Assembly (NCBI RefSeq): GCF_000620705.1
Contig: NZ_JIAR01000025.1
Span: 193,501-257,500, forward strand
Direction of reading: 5' to 3'
DNA: 64,000 nt
From: Nocardioides sp. URHA0020
GTDB taxonomy: Bacteria > Actinomycetota > Actinomycetes > Propionibacteriales > Nocardioidaceae
Translations under genes and position numbers: made by a program
The notes under the pieces: generated by a model
Told to the model about the DNA's origin: nothing
Database searches by the model: none
Seen by the model: the letters and a program-made list of their open reading frames with translations, nothing else
Shown here: positions 1-8,242 of the stretch, piece by piece
Numbering within the stretch: position 1 is the stretch's first letter
Layout of the letters: every line of letters begins with the position of its first letter

Positions 1-426
1 GCCGCCGAGGCGCTGAGCCGGGTGCGGGCGCTCGGCGTGCGCACCGCCCTGGTCACCAACCAGTCGGGCATCGCATCCGGCCGCATCTCCCGGGCCCAGG
101 CCGACGCCGTCAACGCGCGCGTCGAGGAGCTGCTCGGTCCCTTCGACGCCATCTACCTCTGCCCGCACGCGGCCGCGGACGGCTGCGACTGCCGCAAGCC
201 TGAGCCCGGCATGGTGAAGCAGGCCTGCCTCGACCTCGGCGTCGACGCCGCGCGCACCGTCCTGATCGGTGACATCGGCTCCGACGTGGCGGCGGCGGAG
301 GCCGCCGGAGCGGTGGGCATCCTGGTGCCGACCGGCGCGACCCTCGGCGCCGAGGTCGCGGCCGCCGGGCTCGTCGAGCCGTCCGTGGACGGCGCGGTCG
401 ACCGGATCCTGGCGGGTGCCTGGTGA
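1..426 (+). CDS. gmhB: D-glycero-D-manno-heptose 1,7-bisphosphate 7-phosphatase (HAD-IIIA), 5' partial
   Basis: The reading frame is open from the first base of the window, so the N-terminus with the DxD nucleophile motif lies outside. What remains has the HAD motif II region (TALVTNQSG), a C-x-H-x5-C-x-C zinc site (CPHAAADGCDCRKPEPG) typical of GmhB, and the acidic motif IV (LIGDIGSD). The enzyme removes the 7-phosphate of heptose bisphosphate in the cytoplasm, between the kinase and adenylyltransferase steps. The stop overlaps the GTG of the next gene by 4 bp, and a full set of heptose genes follows, which supports the assignment over a generic histidinol-phosphatase-like HAD. Confidence 0.85.
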   Translation, partial: AAEALSRVRALGVRTALVTNQSGIASGRISRAQADAVNARVEELLGPFDAIYLCPHAAADGCDCRKPEPGMVKQACLDLGVDAARTVLIGDIGSDVAAAEAAGAVGILVPTGATLGAEVAAAGLVEPSVDGAVDRILAGAW

Positions 427-1466
427 CCCGGACCCTGGTGGTGCGCCTCGACAGCCTCGGTGACGTGCTGGTGACCGGGCCCGCCGTACGCGCGCTCGCC
501 GCCGGGTCCGACCACCTCGCCCTGCTGTGCGGGCCGCGCGGCCGAGCGGCGGCCGAGCTGCTGCCGGGGGTCGACGAGATCCTCTGCTGGGCATCCCCGT
601 GGATCGACCCCGAGCCCGATCCGGTGCGCCGCGGCGACATCGAGGACCTCGTCGACACCGTGGCTGCCGGGCGCTACGACCGCGCGGTGGTCGTCACCTC
701 CTTCCACCAGTCGGCCCTGCCGACCGCCCTGGTGCTGCGCCTGGCCGGCGTGCCCTGGATCGGGGCGATCAGCGAGGACTACCCCGGCTCGCTGCTCGAC
801 CTGCGCCACCGCTGCGCCGACGACCTCCCCGAGGCCGAGCGGGCGCTGGGCCTGGCTCGGGCGTGCGGCGCGGAGCCGCCGCCCGGCGACGACGGCCGCC
901 TGGCCCTGCGTCCCGGCGCCTGGTCGGCACCGACCGTGGGCGAGCCCTACGTCGTGCTGCACCCGGGCACCTCGGTGCCCGCCCGCGCCTGGCCCGCCGA
1001 GGGCTACCGCCGGCTGTGCCGGTCCCTGACGGCCGGCGGGGTGCGGGTCGTCGTCACCGGCGCGCCGGACGAGTGCTCGTTGACGGCGTACGTCGCCGGC
1101 GAGGAGGGCGAGGACCGTGGTGGGTGCACGGACCTCGCTGAGCTCGCCGGGATCCTCGCCGGCGCCCAGGCGGTGGTGGTGGGCAACACCGGGCCGGCCC
1201 ACCTCGCGGCGGCGGTCGGCACCCCCGTCGTCTCGCTCTTCGCACCGACGGTGCCCGCTGCGCGCTGGGCGCCGTACGGCGTGCCCGTCGCCGTGCTCGG
1301 CGACCAGCACGCCCCGTGCCGGGGCAGCCGCGCCACCACCTGCCCGGTGCCGGGTCACCCGTGCCTGAGCTCGGTCACGGCGGACGACGTGGTGACCGCT
1401 CTCGAGTCGCTGCTCGGCCGGGCCGGGACCCCTGACCGCCGCACCACGTTGAGGAGGATCTCATGA
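423..1466 (+). CDS. Glycosyltransferase family 9 (heptosyltransferase-like)
   Basis: 347 aa with a GTG start coupled to the preceding stop. The N-terminus (TLVVRLDSLGDVLVTGPAVRAL) is the GT9/WaaF-type first strand-loop. Around residue 180 it has HPGTSVPARAWP, and near 255 the nucleotide-binding VGNTGPAHLAAAVGTPVVSLF. GT9 enzymes transfer heptose from ADP-heptose, classically to LPS core. Here the acceptor is unknown because the lineage has no LPS. Its place between gmhB and gmhA makes ADP-heptose the likely donor. It is one of two GT9 genes in the operon, and they are clearly divergent, not a recent duplication. Confidence 0.8.
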   Translation: MTRTLVVRLDSLGDVLVTGPAVRALAAGSDHLALLCGPRGRAAAELLPGVDEILCWASPWIDPEPDPVRRGDIEDLVDTVAAGRYDRAVVVTSFHQSALPTALVLRLAGVPWIGAISEDYPGSLLDLRHRCADDLPEAERALGLARACGAEPPPGDDGRLALRPGAWSAPTVGEPYVVLHPGTSVPARAWPAEGYRRLCRSLTAGGVRVVVTGAPDECSLTAYVAGEEGEDRGGCTDLAELAGILAGAQAVVVGNTGPAHLAAAVGTPVVSLFAPTVPAARWAPYGVPVAVLGDQHAPCRGSRATTCPVPGHPCLSSVTADDVVTALESLLGRAGTPDRRTTLRRIS

Positions 1467-2674
1467 GGATCGCACTCGTCTCCGAGCACGCAGACCCGCT
1501 CGCAGCGATCGGCGGCACCGACGCCGGGGGGCAGAACGTGCACGTGGCGGCGCTGGCCGCCGGGCTCGTGCGGCGCGGCCACGACGTCACCGTCTTCACC
1601 CGCCGAGACACCACCGGCGGGGCCGCCGCCGTCCGGTGCGAGGACGGCTACGTCGTCCGCCGCATCACGGCGGGACCCCCGACCGACGTCCCCAAGGACG
1701 AGCTGCTGCAGTACATGCCCGCCTTCGGTGCGCGGTTGCGGACCCACCTCGAGGCCGAGCGTCCCGACCTGGTGCACGCGCACTTCTGGATGAGCGGGCT
1801 CGCCAGCCGGGACGCGACCCGCGGCACGGGCATCCCGGTCGTCCAGACCTTCCACGCCCTCGGATCGGTGAAGCGGCGCGAGCAGGGCGACGCGGACACC
1901 AGTCCGCCGACCCGCATCGACCACGAGCGACGGCTGTGCCGCGACGTCGACCACGTCGTCGCCACCTGTGCCGACGAGGTCGAGGAGCTGCGCGAGCTCG
2001 GGCTGCCGCCGGGCCGTGCCAGCGTCATCCCCTGCGGCGTCGACACCGACCTCTTCCGACCGGGGCCACGCCGCGATCCCGACGGCCCTCCCCGCCTGCT
2101 CGTCGTCGGACGGCTGGTGACGCGCAAGGGCATCGGCAACACGGTCGAGGCACTGCGCGACCTCCCCGGCGTCGAGCTCGTGATCGCCGGCGGCCCTCGC
2201 CGCGACGCGCTCGACGCCGATCCCGCAGTAGTGCGGCTGCGCGCGCTGGCCGACCGCCTGGGGGTGGCCGACCGGGTGCGGCTCGTGGGCAGCGTCGCCC
2301 GGCCCGACGTGCCGGCGCTGATCCGCGACTGCGACGTGGTCGTGGCGGTGCCGTGGTACGAGCCCTTCGGCATCGTGCCGCTCGAGGCGATGGCCTGCGG
2401 CCGGCCCGTGGTGGGATCGGCCGTCGGTGGCCTGCTCGACTCCGTCGTGCCGGGCGAGACCGGTGAGCTGGTCGCTCCGCGCCGGCCCGACCAGGTGGCC
2501 CGGGCCGTCCGCGGGCTCCTCGACGACCCCGCCCGGCGCGCGGCGTACGGCGTCGCGAGTCGGAGGCGCGCCGTCGAGCGCTACGACTGGCGCCGTGTCG
2601 TCGAGCAGACCGAGACCGTCTACCGCGCAGTTGCGGGCGTCCATGCCCGCCCGACCACGAAGGTGCTCCGATGA
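1463..2674 (+). CDS. Glycosyltransferase family 4 (group 1)
   Basis: 403 aa with an ATG start sharing an ATGA overlap with the previous gene. It has the two-Rossmann GT-B layout: an N-terminal GGTDAGGQNVHVAALA loop typical of retaining GT4 enzymes, then a C-terminal domain with LLVVGRLVTRKG and the E-x7-E donor-site motif in YEPFGIVPLEAMACGRPVV near residues 297-312. The family uses nucleotide-activated sugars such as UDP-, GDP- or ADP-linked donors. The substrate cannot be read from sequence. Position inside the heptose operon suggests it extends or initiates the same glycan. No signal peptide or membrane segment is visible. Confidence 0.78.
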   Translation: MRIALVSEHADPLAAIGGTDAGGQNVHVAALAAGLVRRGHDVTVFTRRDTTGGAAAVRCEDGYVVRRITAGPPTDVPKDELLQYMPAFGARLRTHLEAERPDLVHAHFWMSGLASRDATRGTGIPVVQTFHALGSVKRREQGDADTSPPTRIDHERRLCRDVDHVVATCADEVEELRELGLPPGRASVIPCGVDTDLFRPGPRRDPDGPPRLLVVGRLVTRKGIGNTVEALRDLPGVELVIAGGPRRDALDADPAVVRLRALADRLGVADRVRLVGSVARPDVPALIRDCDVVVAVPWYEPFGIVPLEAMACGRPVVGSAVGGLLDSVVPGETGELVAPRRPDQVARAVRGLLDDPARRAAYGVASRRRAVERYDWRRVVEQTETVYRAVAGVHARPTTKVLR

Positions 2675-3306
2675 CCACGACCACGACCCGCCACCACGAC
2701 CTGGCGGCGACCCCCTGCGACCACGAGCACCTCCACGAGCTCTCGAAGGCGCTGGCGCGCTTCGGCAGCTGTGTGGACGTCGTCGACGACTGGGGCACCC
2801 GGCTGGCCCAGATCCTGGCATCGGGAGGTCGGCTGCTCGCGGCCGGCAACGGCGGCAGCGCGGCCCAGGCCCAGCACCTCACCGCCGAGCTGGTGGGTCG
2901 CTACCGCCACGACCGGCCGCCCTTCTCCGCGATCTGCCTCAGCGCGGAGACCTCCAGCCTGACGGCGATCTGCAACGACTACCCCGCCAGCGAGCTGTTC
3001 GCGCGCCAGGTGGAGGCCCACGGCCGCCCGGGTGACGTGCTGGTGCTGATGTCGACGAGCGGCCGCAGTGAGAACCTCGTCGCGGCGGCGCAGCGTGGCC
3101 GCGAGGTGGGCATGCACGTCTGGTCGACGACCGGCCCGCTCCCCAACCCGCTCGCCGAGCACTCGACGGAGTGCTGCGCGGTGGACGCGCCGTACACCGC
3201 CACGGTGCAGGAGCTGCACCTGGTCGCGCTCCACGTCCTCTGCGCCGCCCTCGACCGCGCCCTCGGCGTGGGGGTGTCCCGGACGCGGGCACCGGGAGCG
3301 TCGTGA
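2671..3306 (+). CDS. gmhA: Sedoheptulose 7-phosphate isomerase (SIS domain)
   Basis: 211 aa with an ATG start overlapping the previous stop by 4 bp. A single SIS domain has the diagnostic LLAAGNGGSAAQAQHLTAELVGRY loop near residue 52 and VLVLMSTSGRSENLVAAA near 120, which bind the sugar phosphate. GmhA converts sedoheptulose 7-phosphate to D-glycero-D-manno-heptose 7-phosphate, the first committed step. Length fits the family (about 190-215). It is followed by hldE and preceded upstream by gmhB, so the pathway reads as a unit. Confidence 0.9.
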   Translation: MTTTTTRHHDLAATPCDHEHLHELSKALARFGSCVDVVDDWGTRLAQILASGGRLLAAGNGGSAAQAQHLTAELVGRYRHDRPPFSAICLSAETSSLTAICNDYPASELFARQVEAHGRPGDVLVLMSTSGRSENLVAAAQRGREVGMHVWSTTGPLPNPLAEHSTECCAVDAPYTATVQELHLVALHVLCAALDRALGVGVSRTRAPGAS

Positions 3307-4691
3307 CCGCGGGACCGGTGGTCGTGCTCGGCGACGCCCTGCTCGACATCGACGTCCTCGGACACGCCGGCCGGCTCAGCCCGGACGCACCGGTGCCGGT
3401 CGTGGCCGTCGACGACGAGGTGCCGCGGCCCGGCGGCGCCGCCCTGGCGGCGGCGCTGGCGGCGCGCGACACCGACGTGGTCCTGGTCACCGCCCTGGCC
3501 GAGGACGAGGACGGGGCCCGGCTGCGCGCCCTGGTCGAGGCTGCGGGGGTCCGCGTCGTGGCTCTGCCCCACGCCGGCAGCACCCCGGTCAAGCGGCGCG
3601 TCCGCGCCGACGGCCAGTCGCTGGTCCGGCTGGACCACGGAGGCGCCGGGCCCATCGACGCCTCGGGCGGGGCGGTGGTCGACGCTCTCCGCTCGGCCTC
3701 CGCGGTCCTGGTCTCCGACTACGGGCACGGCCTGACCGGTCTCGGACCGGTCCGGGCCGCGCTCGCCGATGCCGCCCACCGGATGCCGGTGGTCTGGGAC
3801 CCGCACCCCCGGGGCGCGATGCCGGTGCCCGGCGTACGGCTCGCCACGCCGAACCTGGCCGAGGCCAGTGCCTTGGCCGGCGGTCTCGAGCAGGTCCCTC
3901 CGGCCCTGGACGGGCTGACGCGGGTCACCGACGAGGCGCGCGTCCTGGTCGTGGCCTGGCGCGCGCACGCGGTCGCGGTGACGCTGGGAGCGCGTGGCGC
4001 CCTGCTGTCCCACGGCGAGTCCTCCCCGTCGGTGATCCCCGCGCCCCAGGTCGTGGGCGCCGGTGACGCCTGCGGAGCCGGCGACCGGTTCGCGAGCGCC
4101 GCCACCGTCGCCCTCGCGTCGGGGGCCGTGACCCTGGAGGCGGTCCAGGCTGCGGTGCACGGCGCCGCCCGCTTCGTCGCCGACGGAGGCGCCGCTGCGT
4201 TCGGCCGGGCCCCTGTCGGTGCGAGCCAGGCCTCCGGTGCCTCCGTGGTCGAGCGCGTGCGGGCGGCCGGGGGCAAGGTGGTGGCGACGGGTGGCTGCTT
4301 CGACCTGCTCCACGCCGGGCACGTCGCGACCCTGGAGGCCGCTCGCGCGCTCGGCGACTGCCTGGTCGTGTGCCTGAACTCCGACCAGTCCGTACGCCGC
4401 CTCAAGGGCCCGTCCCGACCGCTGGTGCCGCAGGCCGACCGGGCCCGGGTGCTGGCCGCCCTCCAGCCCGTGGACGAGGTCGTCGTCTTCGAGGAGGACA
4501 CACCGGTCGAGGCACTCCGCCGGCTGCGGCCCGACGTCTGGGTCAAGGGCGGGGACTACGCCGGCGCGGAGCTGCCGGAGGCGGCCATCCTCCGGGGGTG
4601 GGGCGGGCAGTCCGTGGTCGTGCCCTACCTCGCCGGCCGGTCGACGAGCGGGCTGGTGACCGCAGCAGCGGGGCGGCCTGACCGACCGTGA
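3303..4691 (+). CDS. hldE: Bifunctional heptose-7-phosphate kinase / heptose-1-phosphate adenylyltransferase
   Basis: 462 aa from a GTG at 3303, chosen because it overlaps the gmhA stop by 4 bp and begins right at the PfkB fold (VVVLGDALLDIDV). Residues 1-310 form a ribokinase-family kinase with the catalytic aspartate near residue 261 in GAGDRF. Residues about 325-462 form a cytidylyltransferase-like domain with the HxGH-type signature GGCFDLLHAGH near 330-340. The two domains make heptose-1,7-bisphosphate and, after GmhB, ADP-heptose. The order kinase-then-transferase matches proteobacterial HldE. No HldD epimerase is in view, so the product may stay in the D,D form. Confidence 0.92.
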   Translation: MTAGPVVVLGDALLDIDVLGHAGRLSPDAPVPVVAVDDEVPRPGGAALAAALAARDTDVVLVTALAEDEDGARLRALVEAAGVRVVALPHAGSTPVKRRVRADGQSLVRLDHGGAGPIDASGGAVVDALRSASAVLVSDYGHGLTGLGPVRAALADAAHRMPVVWDPHPRGAMPVPGVRLATPNLAEASALAGGLEQVPPALDGLTRVTDEARVLVVAWRAHAVAVTLGARGALLSHGESSPSVIPAPQVVGAGDACGAGDRFASAATVALASGAVTLEAVQAAVHGAARFVADGGAAAFGRAPVGASQASGASVVERVRAAGGKVVATGGCFDLLHAGHVATLEAARALGDCLVVCLNSDQSVRRLKGPSRPLVPQADRARVLAALQPVDEVVVFEEDTPVEALRRLRPDVWVKGGDYAGAELPEAAILRGWGGQSVVVPYLAGRSTSGLVTAAAGRPDRP

Positions 4692-5668
4692 GCCCACGGG
4701 CGCTGGTCCTCCGAGCCATCGGTCTCGGCGACTACCTCGCCGGGGTGCCGGCCCTGCGCGCGCTGCGGCGCGCCCTGCCGGCGCACGAGCTCGTGCTCGC
4801 CGCGCCGCCCGCGCTCGCACCCCTGGTCAGGCTCACCGACGCCGTCGACCGGCTGCTGCCGACCCGTGAGCTCCAGCCGGTCCCGTGGCGCGGCAGGCCT
4901 CCCGAGGTCGCCGTCGACCTGCACGGCAACGGGCCGGCGAGCAAGCGTCTGCTCCAGGAGCTGCACCCCGGCCGGCTGGTCGCCTTCGCCGGACCCGGCG
5001 GTGGCGGTGAGCCGGTGGCCGGTCCCGGCTGGCGCGCCGACGAGCACGAGCGCAGCCGCTGGTGCCGGCTCGTCACGGAGGCCTTCGACGTCGCGGCCGA
5101 CCCCGACGACGTCGGCATCGCTGCGCCGACGGAGCCGGCCTCGGTGACCGCCGCGGTGCTGGTGCACGTCGGGGCCGCCTCGGAGAGCCGCCGCTGGCCC
5201 GAGGAGCGCTTCGCCCGCGCCGCCGCGTGGGCCCGGGCTCGCGGCGAGACCGTGGTCCTCACCGGCACGAGCGCCGAGCGCGCCCGCGCCGAACGGGTGG
5301 CCGGCGCGGCCGGCCTCCCGTCGTCCGCCGTGCTGGCCGGACGCACCGACCTGCAGGAGCTCGCGGCGACGGTGGCCTCCGCCCGTCTGGTCGTCTCGGG
5401 AGACACGGGGGTCGCCCACCTCGCCTCGGCCCTGGCGACGCCTTCGGTCGTGCTGTTCGGGCCGGTGTCTCCAGCGACCTGGGGACCACCCGTCGACGGT
5501 CCCCACACGGTCGTGTGGCATGGCGACGGCACGGGCGATCCGCACGGCGCGGTCGTCGACCCCGCGCTCCTCGCGATCACGGTCGACGAGGTGGTGGCTG
5601 CCATGGAGTGCCGGCTCCCCGCCGTCGGCCGGCGATCCTCGGCGACGCACCGCGCGCGGACGGCATGA
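4688..5668 (+). CDS. Glycosyltransferase family 9
   Basis: 326 aa from a GTG overlapping the hldE stop by 4 bp. The GT9 pattern is clear: VLRAIGLGDYLAGVPALRAL at the N-terminus, VHVGAASESRRWPEERFARAA near residue 160, and the donor-binding SGDTGVAHLASALATPSVVLFGP near 240-262. It is the last gene of the heptose operon. Its 3' 92 bp overlap, in antisense, the end of the STAS gene on the other strand. Likely a heptosyltransferase acting on an unidentified cytoplasmic-side acceptor. Confidence 0.8.
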   Translation: MSPRALVLRAIGLGDYLAGVPALRALRRALPAHELVLAAPPALAPLVRLTDAVDRLLPTRELQPVPWRGRPPEVAVDLHGNGPASKRLLQELHPGRLVAFAGPGGGGEPVAGPGWRADEHERSRWCRLVTEAFDVAADPDDVGIAAPTEPASVTAAVLVHVGAASESRRWPEERFARAAAWARARGETVVLTGTSAERARAERVAGAAGLPSSAVLAGRTDLQELAATVASARLVVSGDTGVAHLASALATPSVVLFGPVSPATWGPPVDGPHTVVWHGDGTGDPHGAVVDPALLAITVDEVVAAMECRLPAVGRRSSATHRARTA

Positions 5669-5978
5669 GCACCACCGGTACGCACCGCGAGTAGCCGGTC
5701 ACCTCGATGACCCGCTGGAGGAAGGGCGAACTCACCAGCATCGTGCAGGCATCCCCCGAGGCCTGACGGCTCGACGCCAACCGAGCCAGCTGGCGGATGG
5801 TGCCGCAGTCGATGAACGTCACGGCCGTGAGGTCGAGGACCGTACGCCGCCCTCCGGGTGCCCGGGCCAGGCGGCGGCACGACACCCCCACCGCGGCTCG
5901 CGTGGACAGGTCGAACTCACCGTCGAGGTGCAGGACGAGGCAGCCGTCCTCGACGGTCTCCGTCATCAGGGAACGCAT
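5577..5978 (-). CDS. STAS-domain protein (anti-sigma-factor-antagonist-like)
   Basis: 133 aa from an ATG at 5978 preceded by GGAGGG at about 9 nt. The STAS fold is visible as DGCLVLHLDGEFDLST, then the central TVLDLTAVTFIDCGTIRQLARL and a second helix pair. In SpoIIAA-like antagonists the segment after the aspartate is DSSG with a phosphorylated serine. Here it is DCGT, so the phospho-site appears to be cysteine. The C-terminal tail of about 30 residues is rich in Arg and Pro and is encoded antisense to the GT9 gene end. No anti-sigma kinase gene is adjacent. Confidence 0.72.
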   Translation of the reverse strand: MRSLMTETVEDGCLVLHLDGEFDLSTRAAVGVSCRRLARAPGGRRTVLDLTAVTFIDCGTIRQLARLASSRQASGDACTMLVSSPFLQRVIEVTGYSRCVPVVLMPSARGASPRIAGRRRGAGTPWQPPPRRP

Positions 5979-6066
5979 GGCCTGCGCCCTCCGGGAGCGA
6001 TCGGTGCCAGGTCTGAGCACCGACGACCCTCCCACCTTAGTCCCTGGTCGCCGCCCGGTCGACCGG

Positions 6067-6786
6067 CTACGTGCCCGCCCCGCCCCCGAACTCGTGCCAC
6101 GACTCGAGCAGCGCCTCGGCGACCCGCAGCTCGCTGGCGCCCGCGCACGCGGCGGCGTCGCGGAGCAGTCGACGCGCCTGCTCCTCGTCAACGTCGAGCT
6201 GGGCGCAGATGACGCCGACGGCGGTCGAGATCTTCGAGGAGTCCTTCAGGTGCCCGGGAGCCTCGGTGGCGAGTCGGCGGGTGTCGAAGGACAGGTCCGC
6301 GTTGGTGACGGCGCCACCCGCCCAGGCACCGAAGATCTCGGCGAGCTGGTCGTGCAGGCCGCCGAAGGCGCGGCGCGAGGCGGCGTACAGGTTGACGCTC
6401 CCGATCACCCGGTCGCCGACCAGGATCGGCAGGGTGAGCGTCGACTGCACCCCCTTGGCCGCTGTCGCCTGCGCGAAGAGCTGCCAGTCCTGCTCGGCGA
6501 AGTCCTCGGCCTGGGCCTCGAGAGGGTCGGTGCTGGCGAGCGCATCGACGCAGGGTCCGCCCGCGAGGTACTGCATAGCGTCGAGCACCGCGATGTCCAC
6601 CGCCGACGCGACCAGCGTGAACGTGACGCCGTACTCGACGGTGGCGATGCTGAGCCCGATGCAGTCCGGCACGAGCGCGCGCACCTGCTGGCCGGCACGG
6701 GTCAGACTCGTCCGCAGCTCGGCCTCCGCCGCGGGATCCAGCTCGTCGAACGCGGCGATGGTCTCGGGGACCGGCTCCATGCTCAC
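6067..6786 (-). CDS. GAF-ANTAR domain transcription antitermination regulator
   Basis: 239 aa. The GTG at 6786 is chosen because a GGAGG lies 10 nt upstream; an ATG two codons in is the alternative. Residues about 20-165 form a GAF sensor domain (SLTRAG to SFDTRRL). Residues about 175-230 form an ANTAR domain (ISTAVGVICAQLDVDEEQARRLLRDAA), a three-helix RNA-binding module that prevents termination at dual hairpins. This GAF-ANTAR layout is common in actinobacteria. A candidate stress-type promoter lies about 100 bp upstream. Confidence 0.85.
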   Translation of the reverse strand: MSMEPVPETIAAFDELDPAAEAELRTSLTRAGQQVRALVPDCIGLSIATVEYGVTFTLVASAVDIAVLDAMQYLAGGPCVDALASTDPLEAQAEDFAEQDWQLFAQATAAKGVQSTLTLPILVGDRVIGSVNLYAASRRAFGGLHDQLAEIFGAWAGGAVTNADLSFDTRRLATEAPGHLKDSSKISTAVGVICAQLDVDEEQARRLLRDAAACAGASELRVAEALLESWHEFGGGAGT

Positions 6787-6882
6787 GCTGTCGCGACCTC
6801 CTCCGCTCGACGACCACGTGGACCGTGGGGACCACGTGGACCAACGGTCCATGTCAGCTGATCGGTGTCCATGCCAGGGGCT

Positions 6883-6908
6883 GTACCCCGCTGCCCGGCC
6901 GGCAATAC
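6883..6908 (-). promoter_or_regulatory. Candidate SigB/SigF-type promoter of the GAF-ANTAR gene
   Basis: On the minus strand GTAT (6905-6908), 16 nt, then GGGTAC (6883-6888). This fits GNNT-N14-16-GGGTAY as described for actinobacterial SigB-type sigma factors. It lies about 96 bp before the start codon. Confidence 0.5.
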
Positions 6909-6987
6909 GGTCGCTCGCGACGTTCCTCGCAGGACTGCGTTTCCGGTCGGAGCGGGACACGACGGTGAGCCGCCGGCACCGATGTGG

Positions 6988-7632
6988 TCAGCCGTCGCGC
7001 TGGTCGCCGAGCGAGGGCCGGGGTGACCCGTACGGCTCATGGAGTGCGAGGTACCGCGCCGGGTTGGCGACGGGCCGGGCGCCGGAGCGCAGCCAGGCGT
7101 GGAAGCCGAAGGCGTTGCGCGACTCGAGCTCGTCGAGGTAGGCCTGTCGCAGGTTGACCAGCTCGAGCCGCTCGGCACTGGTGCGGCTCAGCTTGAGGGC
7201 CACGAAGCTGTCCGACCAGGCCCGGCAGAGCGCCCCGTCCTCGAGAGCGTGCACCGGCCCGGCGAGCAGGTCGGCGGTCAGGACCGACGGCAGGTCGACC
7301 ACCCCGACTCCCGGCCGACCGAGGGCGCTGCGCCGACAGGCCACCGCGCGCCGGACGACGGGAGGCGCCGTCGCGGCGGCCAGCACCAGCAGTCCGAAGC
7401 CCGCGGGGCCACTGGCCGACAGTCCGCCTGCCACGGCAGCGCCGAGCAGACCGGCCCGGAGCCACGCGTGCGCCGCCCACCGATCGTGACCGGCACCCAC
7501 CGCAGCCGTGGCGGTGGCGGCGAGGAGCCCGACGCACACGACGGTGACGGGCGCGACCACGAGGCCGACGGCGACGGGTACGGCACCGACGACCAGCCAG
7601 CAGGCCGACCAGACCCAGCGATAGACGTTCAT
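6988..7632 (-). CDS. Hypothetical membrane protein
   Basis: 214 aa, ATG at 7632. The N-terminal half has about four hydrophobic segments between residues 5 and 95 (WLVVGAVPVAVGLVVAPVTVV and AGFGLLVLAAATAPPVV among them). The C-terminal half is soluble, with a segment containing RTSAERLELVNLRQAYLDELE and ending hydrophilic. I do not recognise a family. A stress-type promoter sits 12 nt before the ATG, so the transcript would have almost no leader. It is divergent from the DUF4383 gene and shares its intergenic region. Confidence 0.6.
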   Translation of the reverse strand: MNVYRWVWSACWLVVGAVPVAVGLVVAPVTVVCVGLLAATATAAVGAGHDRWAAHAWLRAGLLGAAVAGGLSASGPAGFGLLVLAAATAPPVVRRAVACRRSALGRPGVGVVDLPSVLTADLLAGPVHALEDGALCRAWSDSFVALKLSRTSAERLELVNLRQAYLDELESRNAFGFHAWLRSGARPVANPARYLALHEPYGSPRPSLGDQRDG

Positions 7633-7644
7633 GGGGCTCGCTCG

Positions 7645-7669
7645 GTATCCCGGCGTCCAGGGCCCAATC
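7645..7669 (-). promoter_or_regulatory. Candidate SigB/SigF-type promoter of the 7632 gene
   Basis: Minus strand GATT (7666-7669), 15 nt, GGATAC (7645-7650), followed 12 nt later by the ATG. Confidence 0.5.
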
Positions 7670-7684
7670 GCCGCCGCCGCCGAT

Positions 7685-7709
7685 GTTTCGCCCCCACGCT
7701 GATGGCTAC
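7685..7709 (+). promoter_or_regulatory. Candidate SigB/SigF-type promoter of the DUF4383 gene
   Basis: GTTT (7685-7688), 15 nt, GGCTAC (7704-7709), 42 nt before the ATG. GTTT is the classical minus-35 of SigB/SigF promoters. It lies back to back with the minus-strand promoter at 7645-7669. Confidence 0.6.
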
Positions 7710-7751
7710 CGGAGCGGCGCCACTTCCCAACGCGTCAAGGAGGAGAAGACC

Positions 7752-8228
7752 ATGTCCACTTCCACCAGGTCCACCGCGTTCGCCCCGAGTGCCGTCCGCC
7801 TCACCCGGCTCGCCGCGCTGGTCGTCGGTGCCGTCTTCCTGGTCGTCGGCATCCTCGGCTTCATCCCCGGGATCACGACGCACTACAGCGACATGACGTT
7901 CGCGGGTCACATGAGCCACGCCAAGCTGCTCGGGATCTTCGAGGTGTCGGTGCTCCACAACCTGGTGCACGTGGCGTACGGCGTCGTCGGCCTCGCGGTC
8001 GCCGCTCGGCCGAAGGCCGCCGTCACGTACTTCCTCGCCGGCGGCGTCGTCTACCTCGCGCTGTGGATCTACGGGCTCGCCATCGGCCACGACAGCTCCG
8101 CGAACTTCGTGCCTCTCAACACCGCCGACAACTGGCTGCACCTCGTGCTCGGGGTCGCCATGGTCGGTCTCGGGCTGGTGCTGCAGCGCAAGCTGCGCGG
8201 CAGCCTGACCGCCGACCGGGCGATGTAG
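7752..8228 (+). CDS. DUF4383 family membrane protein
   Basis: 158 aa, ATG at 7752 with AAGGAGG 7-13 nt upstream. Four hydrophobic segments are visible (LAALVVGAVFLVVGILGFIPG, LVHVAYGVVGLAVAARP, YFLAGGVVYLALWIYGLAI, WLHLVLGVAMVGLGLVL), with conserved histidines in GHMSHAKLLGIFEVSVLHNLVHV between the first two. These are the hallmarks of DUF4383, a small actinobacterial membrane family of unknown function. A GTTT-N15-GGCTAC promoter lies upstream. Confidence 0.82.
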   Translation: MSTSTRSTAFAPSAVRLTRLAALVVGAVFLVVGILGFIPGITTHYSDMTFAGHMSHAKLLGIFEVSVLHNLVHVAYGVVGLAVAARPKAAVTYFLAGGVVYLALWIYGLAIGHDSSANFVPLNTADNWLHLVLGVAMVGLGLVLQRKLRGSLTADRAM

Positions 8229-8242
8229 AAGAGGGCCCGAGG

